Source: CAZXTR01 sp964643615 (GTDB lineage Bacteria; Pseudomonadota; Alphaproteobacteria; CAAHEQ01; UBA3637). From it: a stretch of DNA of 24,608 nucleotides. Below the pieces are notes generated by a model, which searched no databases, was not told the origin of the DNA, and was given only the letters and a program-made list of their open reading frames with translations. This document shows positions 1 to 7,684 of the stretch, piece by piece; within the stretch, counting starts at the first letter, position 1; the number at the start of each line of letters is the position of its first letter. The stretch is from positions 1 through 24,608 of the forward strand of contig CAZXTR010000012.1 in the NCBI GenBank assembly GCA_964643615.1. Reading direction: 5' to 3'. The position numbers were made by a program, and so were the translations under genes.

Positions 1-1437
1 GATATTCAAACTACAGAGTGTTTCTAAATGTTTGCCAACAATTTCTGGGTAACTGACAAAATATGCCAACAACATTTTTGCTTCTGATTGTAATGGGGAC
101 AAAGTGGGCATAGATGTTGTTCCAACAAATGGCATCATTACTTTTTTGCTGTTTTTAGAATAACGTTGCTCTTTTATAAATGTTTTTAAATTTGATGTTA
201 AAGCTTTTTTATAATAATTTCGAACAGAAGAATCTTTTATTTGCATTGCAATTTCTTTAGTTTCCTTTTCAAGTAATGCGAGTTTCTCTGGTGTGCCAAA
301 GTGCTTTGAATGAATTAATCTATTCCAAATAAGCCAAAAAAGTGACTTGCTTCCTTTTAATTGCTCTAAAAAAGATGCTTTGCCATTCAATTTTAAAAAT
401 TCATCGGGATCAAGCCCTTCTGATAACCAAACAAACCGTAAAGAACAGCCTGGTTTTAAAATTGGCAAGGCTCTATCGGCAGCGCGTTCAGATGCGCGTT
501 GTCCTGCGCTATCACCATCGAAGCAAACAATCGGCTCTGGAGCCATTTTCCATAAAAGGTTTAATTGATCTTCTGTTAATGCTGTTCCCAGTGGTGCAAC
601 TGCATTTGTAATTCCCGCTTTATGAAGTGCAATAACGTCCATATAGCCTTCGACTAATAAGACAGAGTTTTTTTCACGAATGCTTGTGGATGATTGATAA
701 ATAGCATATAAGTTCTCCCCTTTTCGGAACAAAGGTGTTTCAGGTGAGTTCAAATATTTGGGTTCACTACTTGAATCCATGACGCGTCCTCCAAAAGCAA
801 TGGGACGTCCTTTTTTATCCATGATGGGGAATAAAATACGATTGCGAAAATAATCATAATTGTTTTCGTCGCCGATTTTGGATTTAGATACAAGACCCAA
901 TTCAAGTAAGTCTTGCTCGTCAGAACTATTTTGAATAAGGTGTTGTTTTAATGATTTTCCAGGAGGAGCATATCCTAACCGAAATTTTTGAATGTCTTGA
1001 TTGCTTAATCCCCGTGATTGTAAGTAAGATAAAGCTTGTTTTCCTATGGGGCGAAAAAGTTGTTGTTCGTAAAAACAGGTTGCTTTTTCCATAATTTCGA
1101 ATAAAGACAACCTTTTTTTATTATTTTGAATTTCTTGTGGTGATGGGGCAGGGAGATTCGTGCCGACAAGATGAGCAATTTGTTCGATTGCGTCTGTAAA
1201 TGAAATTTTTTCGACTTGCATGACAAATTGAAGTGCGTCCCCATGAGCTCCGCATCCGAAACAATGGTAAACCCCTTTATCTTCATTGACGTGAAAAGAA
1301 GGCGTTTTTTCGTGATGAAAAGGACAAAGACCTATGTAATCTTTGCCTCGCCTTATCAATTTCACCCGTCGTCCAACTAATTCGACAAAAGAAACTTTGG
1401 ATTTGATATCTTCAATAAATCTGGCTGAAATGGCCAT
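1..1437 (-). CDS. dnaG: DNA primase DnaG (3' end beyond the window)
   Basis: DNA primase makes the RNA primers for chromosomal replication. The frame is open without a stop from the ATG at 1437 to base 1 (479 codons), so the C-terminal DnaB-binding part lies off the left edge. The N-terminal zinc-ribbon ligands are C38, H41, C59 and C62 (CPFH... CFGC), two residues offset from E. coli. The TOPRIM core follows, with the glutamate of VLLVEGYMDV and the acidic CFDGDSAG motif, preceded by the FPIMDKKGRPIAFGGR segment of the catalytic core. The start codon directly follows the yqeY stop (TAAATG), so the two are probably translationally coupled. In many alphaproteobacteria rpoD follows dnaG; that would be off the edge here. 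No frameshift or motif loss is seen in the visible part. Confidence 0.97.
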   Translation of the reverse strand, partial: MAISARFIEDIKSKVSFVELVGRRVKLIRRGKDYIGLCPFHHEKTPSFHVNEDKGVYHCFGCGAHGDALQFVMQVEKISFTDAIEQIAHLVGTNLPAPSPQEIQNNKKRLSLFEIMEKATCFYEQQLFRPIGKQALSYLQSRGLSNQDIQKFRLGYAPPGKSLKQHLIQNSSDEQDLLELGLVSKSKIGDENNYDYFRNRILFPIMDKKGRPIAFGGRVMDSSSEPKYLNSPETPLFRKGENLYAIYQSSTSIREKNSVLLVEGYMDVIALHKAGITNAVAPLGTALTEDQLNLLWKMAPEPIVCFDGDSAGQRASERAADRALPILKPGCSLRFVWLSEGLDPDEFLKLNGKASFLEQLKGSKSLFWLIWNRLIHSKHFGTPEKLALLEKETKEIAMQIKDSSVRNYYKKALTSNLKTFIKEQRYSKNSKKVMMPFVGTTSMPTLSPLQSEAKMLLAYFVSYPEIVGKHLETLCSLNI

Positions 1438-1893
1438 TTAACTAAAAAATCCTTTAATTAGAGCTGAAGCTTTCCCAAAATCCATTTGCCCAGCATATTT
1501 TGTACGTAAAGCACCCATGACTTTGCCCATGTCTTGCATAGAAGAAGCCCCCGTTTCGGATATGATAGATTGAATCGCCTTTTTGACGTCTTCTTCATTC
1601 ATCTGTGTGGGCAAGAAAGATGAAATTAAGACAATCTCCGCTTTTTCTTTCGCTACAAGATCTTCTCGTTTCCCTTTTTCGTAGAGCGCGACACTTTCTT
1701 TGCGTTGTTTGATCATGGATCGCAAAAGTTGTAAAATATCGGTATCTGAAATACCATTCATATTGCCCGATGGGCGAGAGGCTATATCCTTATCTTTGAT
1801 TGCAGCAGTTATCATCCTTAATGCAGACAAAGCCGATTCGTCTTTTGACTTCATTGCCTTAATAAGTTTCATTTTTATGTTTTCGCGTAACAT
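1438..1893 (-). CDS. yqeY: GatB/YqeY domain protein
   Basis: This is a 151-residue YqeY-family protein, related to the C-terminal tRNA-contacting domain of GatB; its cellular role is not well defined. Recognisable family features are the N-terminal MKAKD-like helix (KLIKAMKSKDESALSALRMI), the central MIKQRKES segment, the SSFLPTQM motif, and a C-terminal MGKVMGALRTKYAGQMDFGKAS block. I chose the ATG at 1893 (MLREN) over one seven codons upstream because AAAGGAGAA sits five bases before it and the shorter product has the usual family length. It stops exactly where dnaG begins, the arrangement common in alphaproteobacteria. Confidence 0.93.
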   Translation of the reverse strand: MLRENIKMKLIKAMKSKDESALSALRMITAAIKDKDIASRPSGNMNGISDTDILQLLRSMIKQRKESVALYEKGKREDLVAKEKAEIVLISSFLPTQMNEEDVKKAIQSIISETGASSMQDMGKVMGALRTKYAGQMDFGKASALIKGFFS

Positions 1894-1922
1894 GTTTTCT
1901 CCTTTAAGATTCACGGTTGCTT

Positions 1923-1951
1923 ATCATAAGATTCTTTTGTCCTAAAAGCAA
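1923..1951 (-). promoter_or_regulatory. Candidate sigma70-type promoter for yqeY-dnaG
   Basis: On the minus strand TTGCTT (1951-1946) and TATGAT (1928-1923) are 17 bases apart, ending about 30 bases upstream of the yqeY start. The -10 matches five of six consensus bases; the -35 matches only TTG. Inferred from sequence alone. Confidence 0.45.
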
Positions 1952-1965
1952 TGATAAAATAAATT
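1937..1965 (+). promoter_or_regulatory. Weak candidate promoter for the Sel1-repeat gene
   Basis: TTGTCC (1937-1942) and TAAATT (1960-1965) are separated by 17 bases and face the Sel1 gene, back to back with and partly overlapping the yqeY promoter candidate. The region is very AT-rich, so other -10 choices such as TATAGA near 1983 are possible. Confidence 0.3.
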
Positions 1966-2042
1966 GTTTATAGTTTAAATAATTATAGACATGAAAATAA
2001 TTTTTTGCTAAAGTGGCAGAAAAGAAAAGATGGGGGATGTTG

Positions 2043-3095
2043 ATGTTTAAAAAAAGTCTTCTTTTAATCGTGTTTTTATTAAGTGCCCCGCACGTTTATG
2101 CGGATTATGCAAAGGGGAAGAACGCAATAGATAAAAAAGAGTTTACAATTGCCGCCCAAGAGCTGGAGAAACCTGTCGCTGATGGTGATCCAAAGGCAGA
2201 GCATTTGATGGGGACTTTATACTTTAATGGCCAGGGGGTTGCCCAAAATGATGAAAAAGCTTTTGCTTTGTTTCGTTCTGCTACAGAAAAGGGCAATTTA
2301 GATGCTAAAGCATTTCTGGGTTATATGTATGATGCTGGACGTGGTGTCAAACAGGACAAAAAGAAAGCTTTTGACTTGTATAAAGAAGCATCAGATGCTG
2401 GGAATGATGCGGCTACTGTCAATATGGGTATTTTGTACTACAAAGGAGATGGTGTCGCACAAAGCTATGAAAAGGCATTTCAGCTTTTTACAAGTGTCGG
2501 CGATTACAAAAACCCTACTTTATTTTTGTATTTAGGTCATTTGTATAATTATGGTTATGATGTACGCCAAGACATTAATAAAGCTGTGGAATATTACTCT
2601 AAAGCTGCAGCCCTGGGCGATGTGAATGCGCATTATATTCTAGGCGGTATTTATCAAAAAGGAAGAAGTTCTATTGTTCCTGATGCTACGGAAGCATTGA
2701 AATTTTATATGTTTGCAGCGCAATCTGGACATGCTGAATCCCAATATAATTTGGCCACTTTATATGCTAGTGGCGCGACGGGGACTGTGGATAGGGTACA
2801 AGCCCATGCGTGGCTTTTAATAGCGGCGAGTCAAAAGCTTGATGTTGCTGTCAAAATGTTAAAACAGTTTGAAAATACTATGACTTTAGATGAACGTACT
2901 AAATCTCAAAATTATGCACAAAATATTTTTGAAAAACAGGGACGCGGTGATGAACCCATTTCTCCTGTCCCTTTAACAATCGTCGCTCCGACAATTGTTA
3001 ATCCAACCGTGGAGGAAGGTAACCAGAATTCTGCTGCTGTGAATACACCATCTACAAAGAAAAGACGAGCTGGACGTATGATACGGCGGCGTTAA
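2043..3095 (+). CDS. Secreted Sel1-like repeat (TPR-like) protein
   Basis: This 350-residue protein is predicted to be exported. It has a classical signal peptide (MFKKS, hydrophobic LLLIVFLLSAP, then HVYA before DYAKG). About six Sel1-like repeats of roughly 36 residues cover residues 45-260, recognisable by recurring A..LG..Y..G.GV.QD..KAF.LY..A...G patterns. Such alpha-alpha solenoids bind other proteins; in intracellular bacteria they are common as envelope or host-facing scaffolds, but no partner is visible here. The C-terminus is low-complexity, Pro/Thr/Val-rich, and ends in a strongly basic tail (KKRRAGRMIRRR). I chose the ATG at 2043 because GGGGG lies six bases upstream and the signal peptide then begins immediately; GTG at 2013 or ATG at 2037 would lengthen the n-region. 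Confidence 0.85.
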   Translation: MFKKSLLLIVFLLSAPHVYADYAKGKNAIDKKEFTIAAQELEKPVADGDPKAEHLMGTLYFNGQGVAQNDEKAFALFRSATEKGNLDAKAFLGYMYDAGRGVKQDKKKAFDLYKEASDAGNDAATVNMGILYYKGDGVAQSYEKAFQLFTSVGDYKNPTLFLYLGHLYNYGYDVRQDINKAVEYYSKAAALGDVNAHYILGGIYQKGRSSIVPDATEALKFYMFAAQSGHAESQYNLATLYASGATGTVDRVQAHAWLLIAASQKLDVAVKMLKQFENTMTLDERTKSQNYAQNIFEKQGRGDEPISPVPLTIVAPTIVNPTVEEGNQNSAAVNTPSTKKRRAGRMIRRR

Positions 3096-3114
3096 AATAA
3101 ACAGAGGGGAAATA

Positions 3115-3432
3115 ATGAAAAAATTATCAGTTTTAAAGGGGGCGCTATCTTTCCATATTGTAGATATTATGGGTGGTGTTTCTGGCGCTATTATTATCTT
3201 TTTTGCTTCGGACACTCAAGAAATCTTTTATCTTTTGGGAAAACCTTTTATTTATTTAACGCTTTTGTTGGTAACATTTTTATTTCGTTCAATGTCGTGG
3301 CTGTTGCTTTACAAAGGTGAAGAATATTATTTGAAGTCAACAATATATAAGTTTGTGCGTGACTACTTGCGTATAGTTATTGTTACGTTGTGCACGATTA
3401 GTGCCTATTTACTTTATGTTACTTTTATGTAA
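3115..3432 (+). CDS. Small hypothetical multi-pass membrane protein
   Basis: I do not recognise this 105-residue protein. It has three hydrophobic segments, around residues 13-31, 38-67 and 83-104, with a short charged loop between the second and third (YKGEEYYLKST). A good ribosome-binding site (GAGGGG at 3104-3109) precedes the ATG, and the gene starts 19 bases after the Sel1-repeat gene, so the two are probably cotranscribed. Its last eight bases overlap the 3' end of the convergent gene at 3425-4228. The ribosome-binding site and membrane topology support a real gene; function is unknown. Confidence 0.65.
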   Translation: MKKLSVLKGALSFHIVDIMGGVSGAIIIFFASDTQEIFYLLGKPFIYLTLLLVTFLFRSMSWLLLYKGEEYYLKSTIYKFVRDYLRIVIVTLCTISAYLLYVTFM

Positions 3433-4228
3433 AAAAAAGTTTCATAAATTGGCCGATTTCTGAAGGAAGGATATCAATGCTAATGATGTTGTCTTGTAAA
3501 AAAGTTGTTGTAGGCGAGATAGCTTGAGATGATGCCTGTTTCGGGACCAGAGTATTAATGTAAGATTGATAACGTTCTACTATTCCATTATTTTTTGCCG
3601 TCATATGAATCACTCCAAATTGAAGTTTGTTTAGATTGGTTTTTGGATATGTTAGGTATGTTGTTAATAATTTATTTGGTGTATTTGAAAATGGATTATC
3701 AGATATTTCTTGGCCAAAACTTAAAGAAAATAATTGCTTTGATTGGATCTTTCCTTGAACGAAGTATTTGCCTGTTTTGGGAACAACTCGAAAAGTTAAT
3801 TGTCCACTGAATTGTAAAACGGGAATATCCATAAGAACACAAGAAACTAATGGTTTTTTGAATAAATCTTTAACAGGTTGATAATCATTAAAAAGAGAAG
3901 TTAAAAATTCTGTACTTTTTTTTGCTAGAATATTTTCGATATGGATAGAAGCTTGTTTAAAATCGATTTTAATTTCATCAGGATTAGATAATAAAATTCT
4001 GGCTTCCTCTATAAAAATATTTTCATTAATTTGTATGTTTGAAATGAGAACACTTGAAGAAAATGTCGAAACATCAATGTGCTTGTAGTTTAATTGTTCA
4101 AAAAAAGTCATTTCTTTGATTTTTGAAGTCATGAGTACATTGTTTTTATTTCTTATAACAAAAGCGAAATAAACACTAATTAAGACACAAAAAAGACCAA
4201 CTAAGGAATAAATGAATATATTTTTCAC
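3425..4228 (-). CDS. Hypothetical membrane-anchored envelope protein
   Basis: This 267-residue protein has one N-terminal membrane segment (residues 5-25, followed by RNKNN), predicting a single-pass protein with most of its mass in the periplasm. The rest is rich in beta-strand-like alternation (FSSSVLISNIQINENIFIEEARILL), loosely reminiscent of AsmA/DUF945-like periplasmic proteins, but I cannot assign it to a family. Translation begins with GTG inside a 4-base GTGA overlap with the gene upstream, so it is the last member of the obgE-rsfS operon. It ends convergently, overlapping the small membrane-protein gene by eight bases. Confidence 0.7.
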   Translation of the reverse strand: MKNIFIYSLVGLFCVLISVYFAFVIRNKNNVLMTSKIKEMTFFEQLNYKHIDVSTFSSSVLISNIQINENIFIEEARILLSNPDEIKIDFKQASIHIENILAKKSTEFLTSLFNDYQPVKDLFKKPLVSCVLMDIPVLQFSGQLTFRVVPKTGKYFVQGKIQSKQLFSLSFGQEISDNPFSNTPNKLLTTYLTYPKTNLNKLQFGVIHMTAKNNGIVERYQSYINTLVPKQASSQAISPTTTFLQDNIISIDILPSEIGQFMKLFFT

Positions 4229-5406
4229 CGTAGAGTTTCCTTTAAAAAGAAACGACGAGCCGTCCCATATTTTTTTTCAATCAAGAAGGCAGAATCGTGA
4301 AAATCTTCACAATAATTTAATTCGCATGAATATTGTTTTGAAATGATAAATTTAGCCCCTGGCACGTGCCAAGAAATGCCGGATTTTTTCCTTTCTTGAT
4401 TAGACAAAGGGGCAATAGATCCTTCTATGATAGCCCAACCAGCAGGTAAATCTTTGTCTAATAATATAGGAAATGGCCAATCGACCCAATTCGAAAAAGA
4501 TTCAGTTTCTTTAATGTGAAAAATAAAAATTCCAGTTACTTGTTTTTTGGATAGAGTGGCAAGTTTTAAAGAATTTAACGGAATATTCATTTTTGTTTTC
4601 CCAAATAAAAAAGCGGGCCGGTCATCTTTTGGTATATTTTGCAATAAAGCGTATACACGCATTAATAATTGTTCCTTGCGGAGTTTGTTTTCATGTGTCA
4701 ATAGAGAAGAATTAAAAGATTTTTCTTTGATTGTTTCCCACAAGCCATCCTTTAACTTTTCTAAATAAAAACGGGCAAAAATTTCTTTTTCGTAATTGAT
4801 TTTGTCCGAAGCTTCAAAAATAATTTGAGAAACGTTAGGACAAATATTTGTCGCATAGCCTTTTATAACAGTGATTAAGTTTTGTACGGTTTCTTCTTGG
4901 TTAAAAAGGCGTTTTGAAGTTGTTAATGCAGTTATTTTAAAAGGATCGCATAAATTAAAATTTAAATATCCTTGTTTGCTTTTTTTAGACACCATGTGTC
5001 CAATATAAGTAATTTTTAATTGATCATCTGTTTGTATAAAATAAAAAGCCTTTTGGTTTAAATCATTAGTTACAGTGCGTTTTAAAACAAAAGAATTCAA
5101 AGATACATCACCAATGAAATAGCCTGATATAAAATATCCAGATAAAGTTTGTATTAAAGAACCTTGGCTATCTCTAATGTGTACTATGTGTTTCCCGTTG
5201 TTCAAACAAAAATTATCTGAAATGCTAATATTCCAATCATTTGGAATGGGGGCTGCCGACAAATAATGCAAAACGCACGCTTTATCTTTAGTAAGAATAT
5301 CATATTCTTGAAATATAGTTTTTCTTATAGAATCTTTGCAAAAAAGATCAATAGGGCACGTAAAGCATGCTAACAAAGTACAAGTGAATAAAAATTTAAA
5401 TCTCAC
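4225..5406 (-). CDS. Hypothetical exported protein, cysteine-containing
   Basis: This 393-residue protein is of no family I recognise. The N-terminus (MRFKFLF, then a short hydrophobic stretch to residue 23) is a secretion signal; LLAC at residues 11-14 could be a lipobox, but the signal would be unusually short, so ordinary cleavage near residues 22-25 is equally possible. The mature part contains several cysteines (for example C44, C67 and the CELNYCEDF pair near the C-terminus), consistent with disulfides outside the cytoplasm. It starts with GTG in a GTGA overlap with the SH3-protein gene and its stop overlaps the next GTG start. The coupling suggests that the SH3 protein, this protein and the membrane-anchored protein act together at the envelope. 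Confidence 0.72.
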   Translation of the reverse strand: MRFKFLFTCTLLACFTCPIDLFCKDSIRKTIFQEYDILTKDKACVLHYLSAAPIPNDWNISISDNFCLNNGKHIVHIRDSQGSLIQTLSGYFISGYFIGDVSLNSFVLKRTVTNDLNQKAFYFIQTDDQLKITYIGHMVSKKSKQGYLNFNLCDPFKITALTTSKRLFNQEETVQNLITVIKGYATNICPNVSQIIFEASDKINYEKEIFARFYLEKLKDGLWETIKEKSFNSSLLTHENKLRKEQLLMRVYALLQNIPKDDRPAFLFGKTKMNIPLNSLKLATLSKKQVTGIFIFHIKETESFSNWVDWPFPILLDKDLPAGWAIIEGSIAPLSNQERKKSGISWHVPGAKFIISKQYSCELNYCEDFHDSAFLIEKKYGTARRFFLKETLR

Positions 5407-5882
5407 TTAATTTCTTCCCCGTCCTGAATGCCCCACATGGCTTTTTTTAATAAATAGCCATCAATATTTTGAAATGAAACTTTGCAAAAATCTGATAAAG
5501 AAGAGCACTTATTTAATGTGACAATAATTTGTCCCCGAATGATGGCTAAAGCTAGGGAAACATTACTTTCTTTTCTATAAATGATATGCTCTTGATTAGG
5601 TAGGGTGATGGCTGTCCTTTTTTGGGAGAGCATTTTTTTATGCACCCAACCTTCCGTCCCATCAATATCACGAATTTTATACCAATATTCGAAGGTGTCA
5701 ATAACTTCTATGGGTAAAAAAGCACGTTTATAAATCCAGTCGATCGGGAATCTTTCTCCTGGGCCTGTTCTTAAATTAACCTTGTCGCTTTTTAAAGAAG
5801 CAAAATAAGGGAAATCACTTTGCGCTATGGCATGAAATGAAAAGCATGCAAAGATAATGAAGTAAAGTATTTTAGATGTCAC
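5403..5882 (-). CDS. Secreted bacterial SH3-domain protein (COG3807-like)
   Basis: This 159-residue protein has a cleavable signal peptide (residues 1-20, ending AIA before Q). A bacterial SH3 domain covers residues about 28-85, with the diagnostic VNLRTGPG, an aromatic EYWYKIRD strand and the DGTEGWVHKKML closing motif. A second, weaker SH3-like unit covers residues 97-152 and ends YLLKKAMWGI, matching the two-domain arrangement of the alphaproteobacterial COG3807 family. Such domains usually bind peptidoglycan or peptides in the periplasm. The start is GTG, overlapping the upstream stop (GTGA). It lies between the dUTPase-fold protein and two unknown envelope proteins in one operon. Confidence 0.85.
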   Translation of the reverse strand: MTSKILYFIIFACFSFHAIAQSDFPYFASLKSDKVNLRTGPGERFPIDWIYKRAFLPIEVIDTFEYWYKIRDIDGTEGWVHKKMLSQKRTAITLPNQEHIIYRKESNVSLALAIIRGQIIVTLNKCSSLSDFCKVSFQNIDGYLLKKAMWGIQDGEEIK

Positions 5883-7177
5883 TTTTTCCCGTCTCCATCA
5901 CTTAAGGAAGAAATAATCGATTTTTCCACTTCATCATCGGCAAAAGAAATAGGTGGTGGCGGAGGTAAGGGAACACTCTCTTTTTCTGGCGAGACAGGAG
6001 CGTATTTGTTATTCGGTTGTGTCGGAGTAATTTCTTTTGTTTCATCATATAAAAAAGGCGGTGCTTTTACAGATTCTAAATCTTCTAATATTTCAGATTC
6101 TGGGACAAGCGTTCTTGAAGAAATAGATGGTGGTAGAGGCACTGTTGTTGGAATAGGTGCATCTGCATTTTGAGTGATTTTACTCAACAAACTATCTCCT
6201 TTTTCATCGTCAGAATCTTCTGAAATAAAGTGTGGTAATGAAGGCGGTTGAACATCAAGGAAAGCATCTTCAGAATGTTCGTTTTTCAAATTTTTTGGAA
6301 AATCAACGACTTCCACCAATTTCTTGTCAGCTTCTTCTTGGATTTCTTTGATTTTTTCTGGTGTTAATTCCTCCAATAAAAAGGAGGGAATACTTGGCTC
6401 TTTAAAATTTTGATCTATGGAATCTATTTCTTCATCAATTGGTTGTAAGTCAGAAACTATAACTTCTGGTAAAGGAGGCACGTCTTCTTTTACATTTTTC
6501 TCCAAATCGGGTATGGTCGTTTCGACTAAAGGAGAAAAATCAATTTCTATTTTGCTGGATTTAACTTCTTCTATTGGTAATTCTTCCGATTCTGAAGATG
6601 GTTTTACTTTCTTTTCGTCTGTTTCTTGTATCTGTATGCTATCATCTTGTTCAAGAATTTCCTTTTCTTCAGGTGAAGAATTTCCTAAAATAGTAGAAGC
6701 ATCTTTGTTTTCTTTGTCTTCAATAACTCTTTGCTCTGATTGTTTCGCAGGAATATTTGATTTAGATTTTTCTCCAGAATTCTTTTTAATTTCATCCCAT
6801 TGAATGCGGAGTACTGGCAAAAAAACAAGTGTTGCTATCGGTTGCCCGCGTCGGATGATAACGGAAGAATGCCCCATGTTTTTGAGGACGACACATATTT
6901 CTGTGCGTGAAGATGCATCAATAGTGCAGGGGGCATTCAGAACCACAAATGGATTTTCTTCAGAAAAAGTTGGCAAAGAACGAATTTGGGCTTCAACTCC
7001 TAAAGGCAAAGCACATAAAAAACCCGTAGGAATAGTCAGAAAATCACCTGAAGCTATTTTTATAGGGTCAGCAATTGCAGCCATTAAAGTCAGCGTTGTC
7101 CCCAAACCATCTGCATACTTTGGCAGGGGGAGATCCAATGAATCTGGCAATCTAATAATAGGAATTTTTGGGAGCAT
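5879..7177 (-). CDS. Degenerate dUTPase-fold domain fused to a long acidic Pro/Glu-rich tail
   Basis: Residues 1-130 of this 432-residue protein follow the trimeric dUTPase fold: LPLPKYA at 16-22, IPTG at 49-52, a VEAQIRS strand at 61-67, VLNAPCTID at 79-87, and RRGQPIATLVFLPV at 109-122. The catalytic signatures are altered: motif 1 (normally AGxDLxA) reads TTLTLMA, motif 2 (PRSGLA) is not recognisable, motif 3 keeps the aspartate of TID but loses G and DY, motif 4 has lost its usual charged and Gln positions, and the C-terminal glycine-rich motif 5 is absent. Residues about 131-432 are low-complexity, rich in E, D, S and P, with proline clusters such as VPLPPPPPISF, and are probably disordered. 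GGAAGGAAGG precedes the ATG. It is unlikely to hydrolyse dUTP; a structural or regulatory role is inferred. It sits where rlmH usually follows rsfS. Confidence 0.78.
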   Translation of the reverse strand: MLPKIPIIRLPDSLDLPLPKYADGLGTTLTLMAAIADPIKIASGDFLTIPTGFLCALPLGVEAQIRSLPTFSEENPFVVLNAPCTIDASSRTEICVVLKNMGHSSVIIRRGQPIATLVFLPVLRIQWDEIKKNSGEKSKSNIPAKQSEQRVIEDKENKDASTILGNSSPEEKEILEQDDSIQIQETDEKKVKPSSESEELPIEEVKSSKIEIDFSPLVETTIPDLEKNVKEDVPPLPEVIVSDLQPIDEEIDSIDQNFKEPSIPSFLLEELTPEKIKEIQEEADKKLVEVVDFPKNLKNEHSEDAFLDVQPPSLPHFISEDSDDEKGDSLLSKITQNADAPIPTTVPLPPSISSRTLVPESEILEDLESVKAPPFLYDETKEITPTQPNNKYAPVSPEKESVPLPPPPPISFADDEVEKSIISSLSDGDGKK

Positions 7178-7194
7178 GCGAAACCTTCCTTCCT

Positions 7195-7683
7195 TTATTC
7201 AACAGGGGGTGTTTGAGCGCCCCATAATTCTTCAATACTATAAAAAGAACGAGCTTTTGGATGGAAAATGTGCACAATAATATCTCCTAAATCTAAAATA
7301 ATCCAATCGCTAGTTCCTTGTTTCCCTTCAATTCTTGTGGGAATTTTTTCTTGTTTTAATTTTTCAAATAGATTTGTCGCCAATGCATTAACTTGGCGCG
7401 AAGATAAACCAGAAGCAATAATAATATAATCAGCCAAAGACGTTTGGCCTCTCAAATTAATTGACATAATATTTTGGGCTTTTCCAGCATCTAAAATTTT
7501 GACAATCTTCTTTTGCAAAGCTTCAATTTTCAGCAATGTATTGCTTGAAGAAAGGATAGAAGACTTTTTAGATTTTTGGACTTTTGTTTTTTTAGAGGAT
7601 GATGGGATTTTTTTTTGAACGCGATGAGGGGCCGTCGACTTTTTTTCCCCCGTTACTGGCATTTTTTTCTTTTGAATTAGCAT
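7195..7683 (-). CDS. rsfS: Ribosomal silencing factor RsfS
   Basis: RsfS binds ribosomal protein L14 on the 50S subunit and blocks subunit joining when nutrients are scarce. The core domain runs from about residue 52 to 158: DYIIIASGLSSRQVNALA, RIEGKQGTSDWIILDLGDIIVHIFHP and the terminal RSFYSIEELWG are all classic. The first ~50 residues are an additional Lys/Ser-rich stretch absent from typical family members of about 110-130 residues. The start is set by the preceding obgE stop, one base away (TAG-G-ATG). A downstream in-frame ATG (MPVTGE) would shorten the protein by only seven residues. It is cotranscribed with obgE. Confidence 0.93.
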   Translation of the reverse strand: MLIQKKKMPVTGEKKSTAPHRVQKKIPSSSKKTKVQKSKKSSILSSSNTLLKIEALQKKIVKILDAGKAQNIMSINLRGQTSLADYIIIASGLSSRQVNALATNLFEKLKQEKIPTRIEGKQGTSDWIILDLGDIIVHIFHPKARSFYSIEELWGAQTPPVE

Positions 7684-7684
7684 C

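Noticed and set aside
342..1286. Short plus- and minus-strand frames in the first 1.4 kb
   Set aside because: All lie within dnaG, whose frame is open to the window edge and carries the zinc ribbon and TOPRIM motifs.
6417..7280. Two long plus-strand open frames (6417-6803 and 6804-7280)
   Set aside because: They are antisense to the pseudo-dUTPase and rsfS genes; the first is Ser/Phe-rich because it mirrors the acidic Glu/Asp tail. No ribosome-binding sites or recognisable domains.
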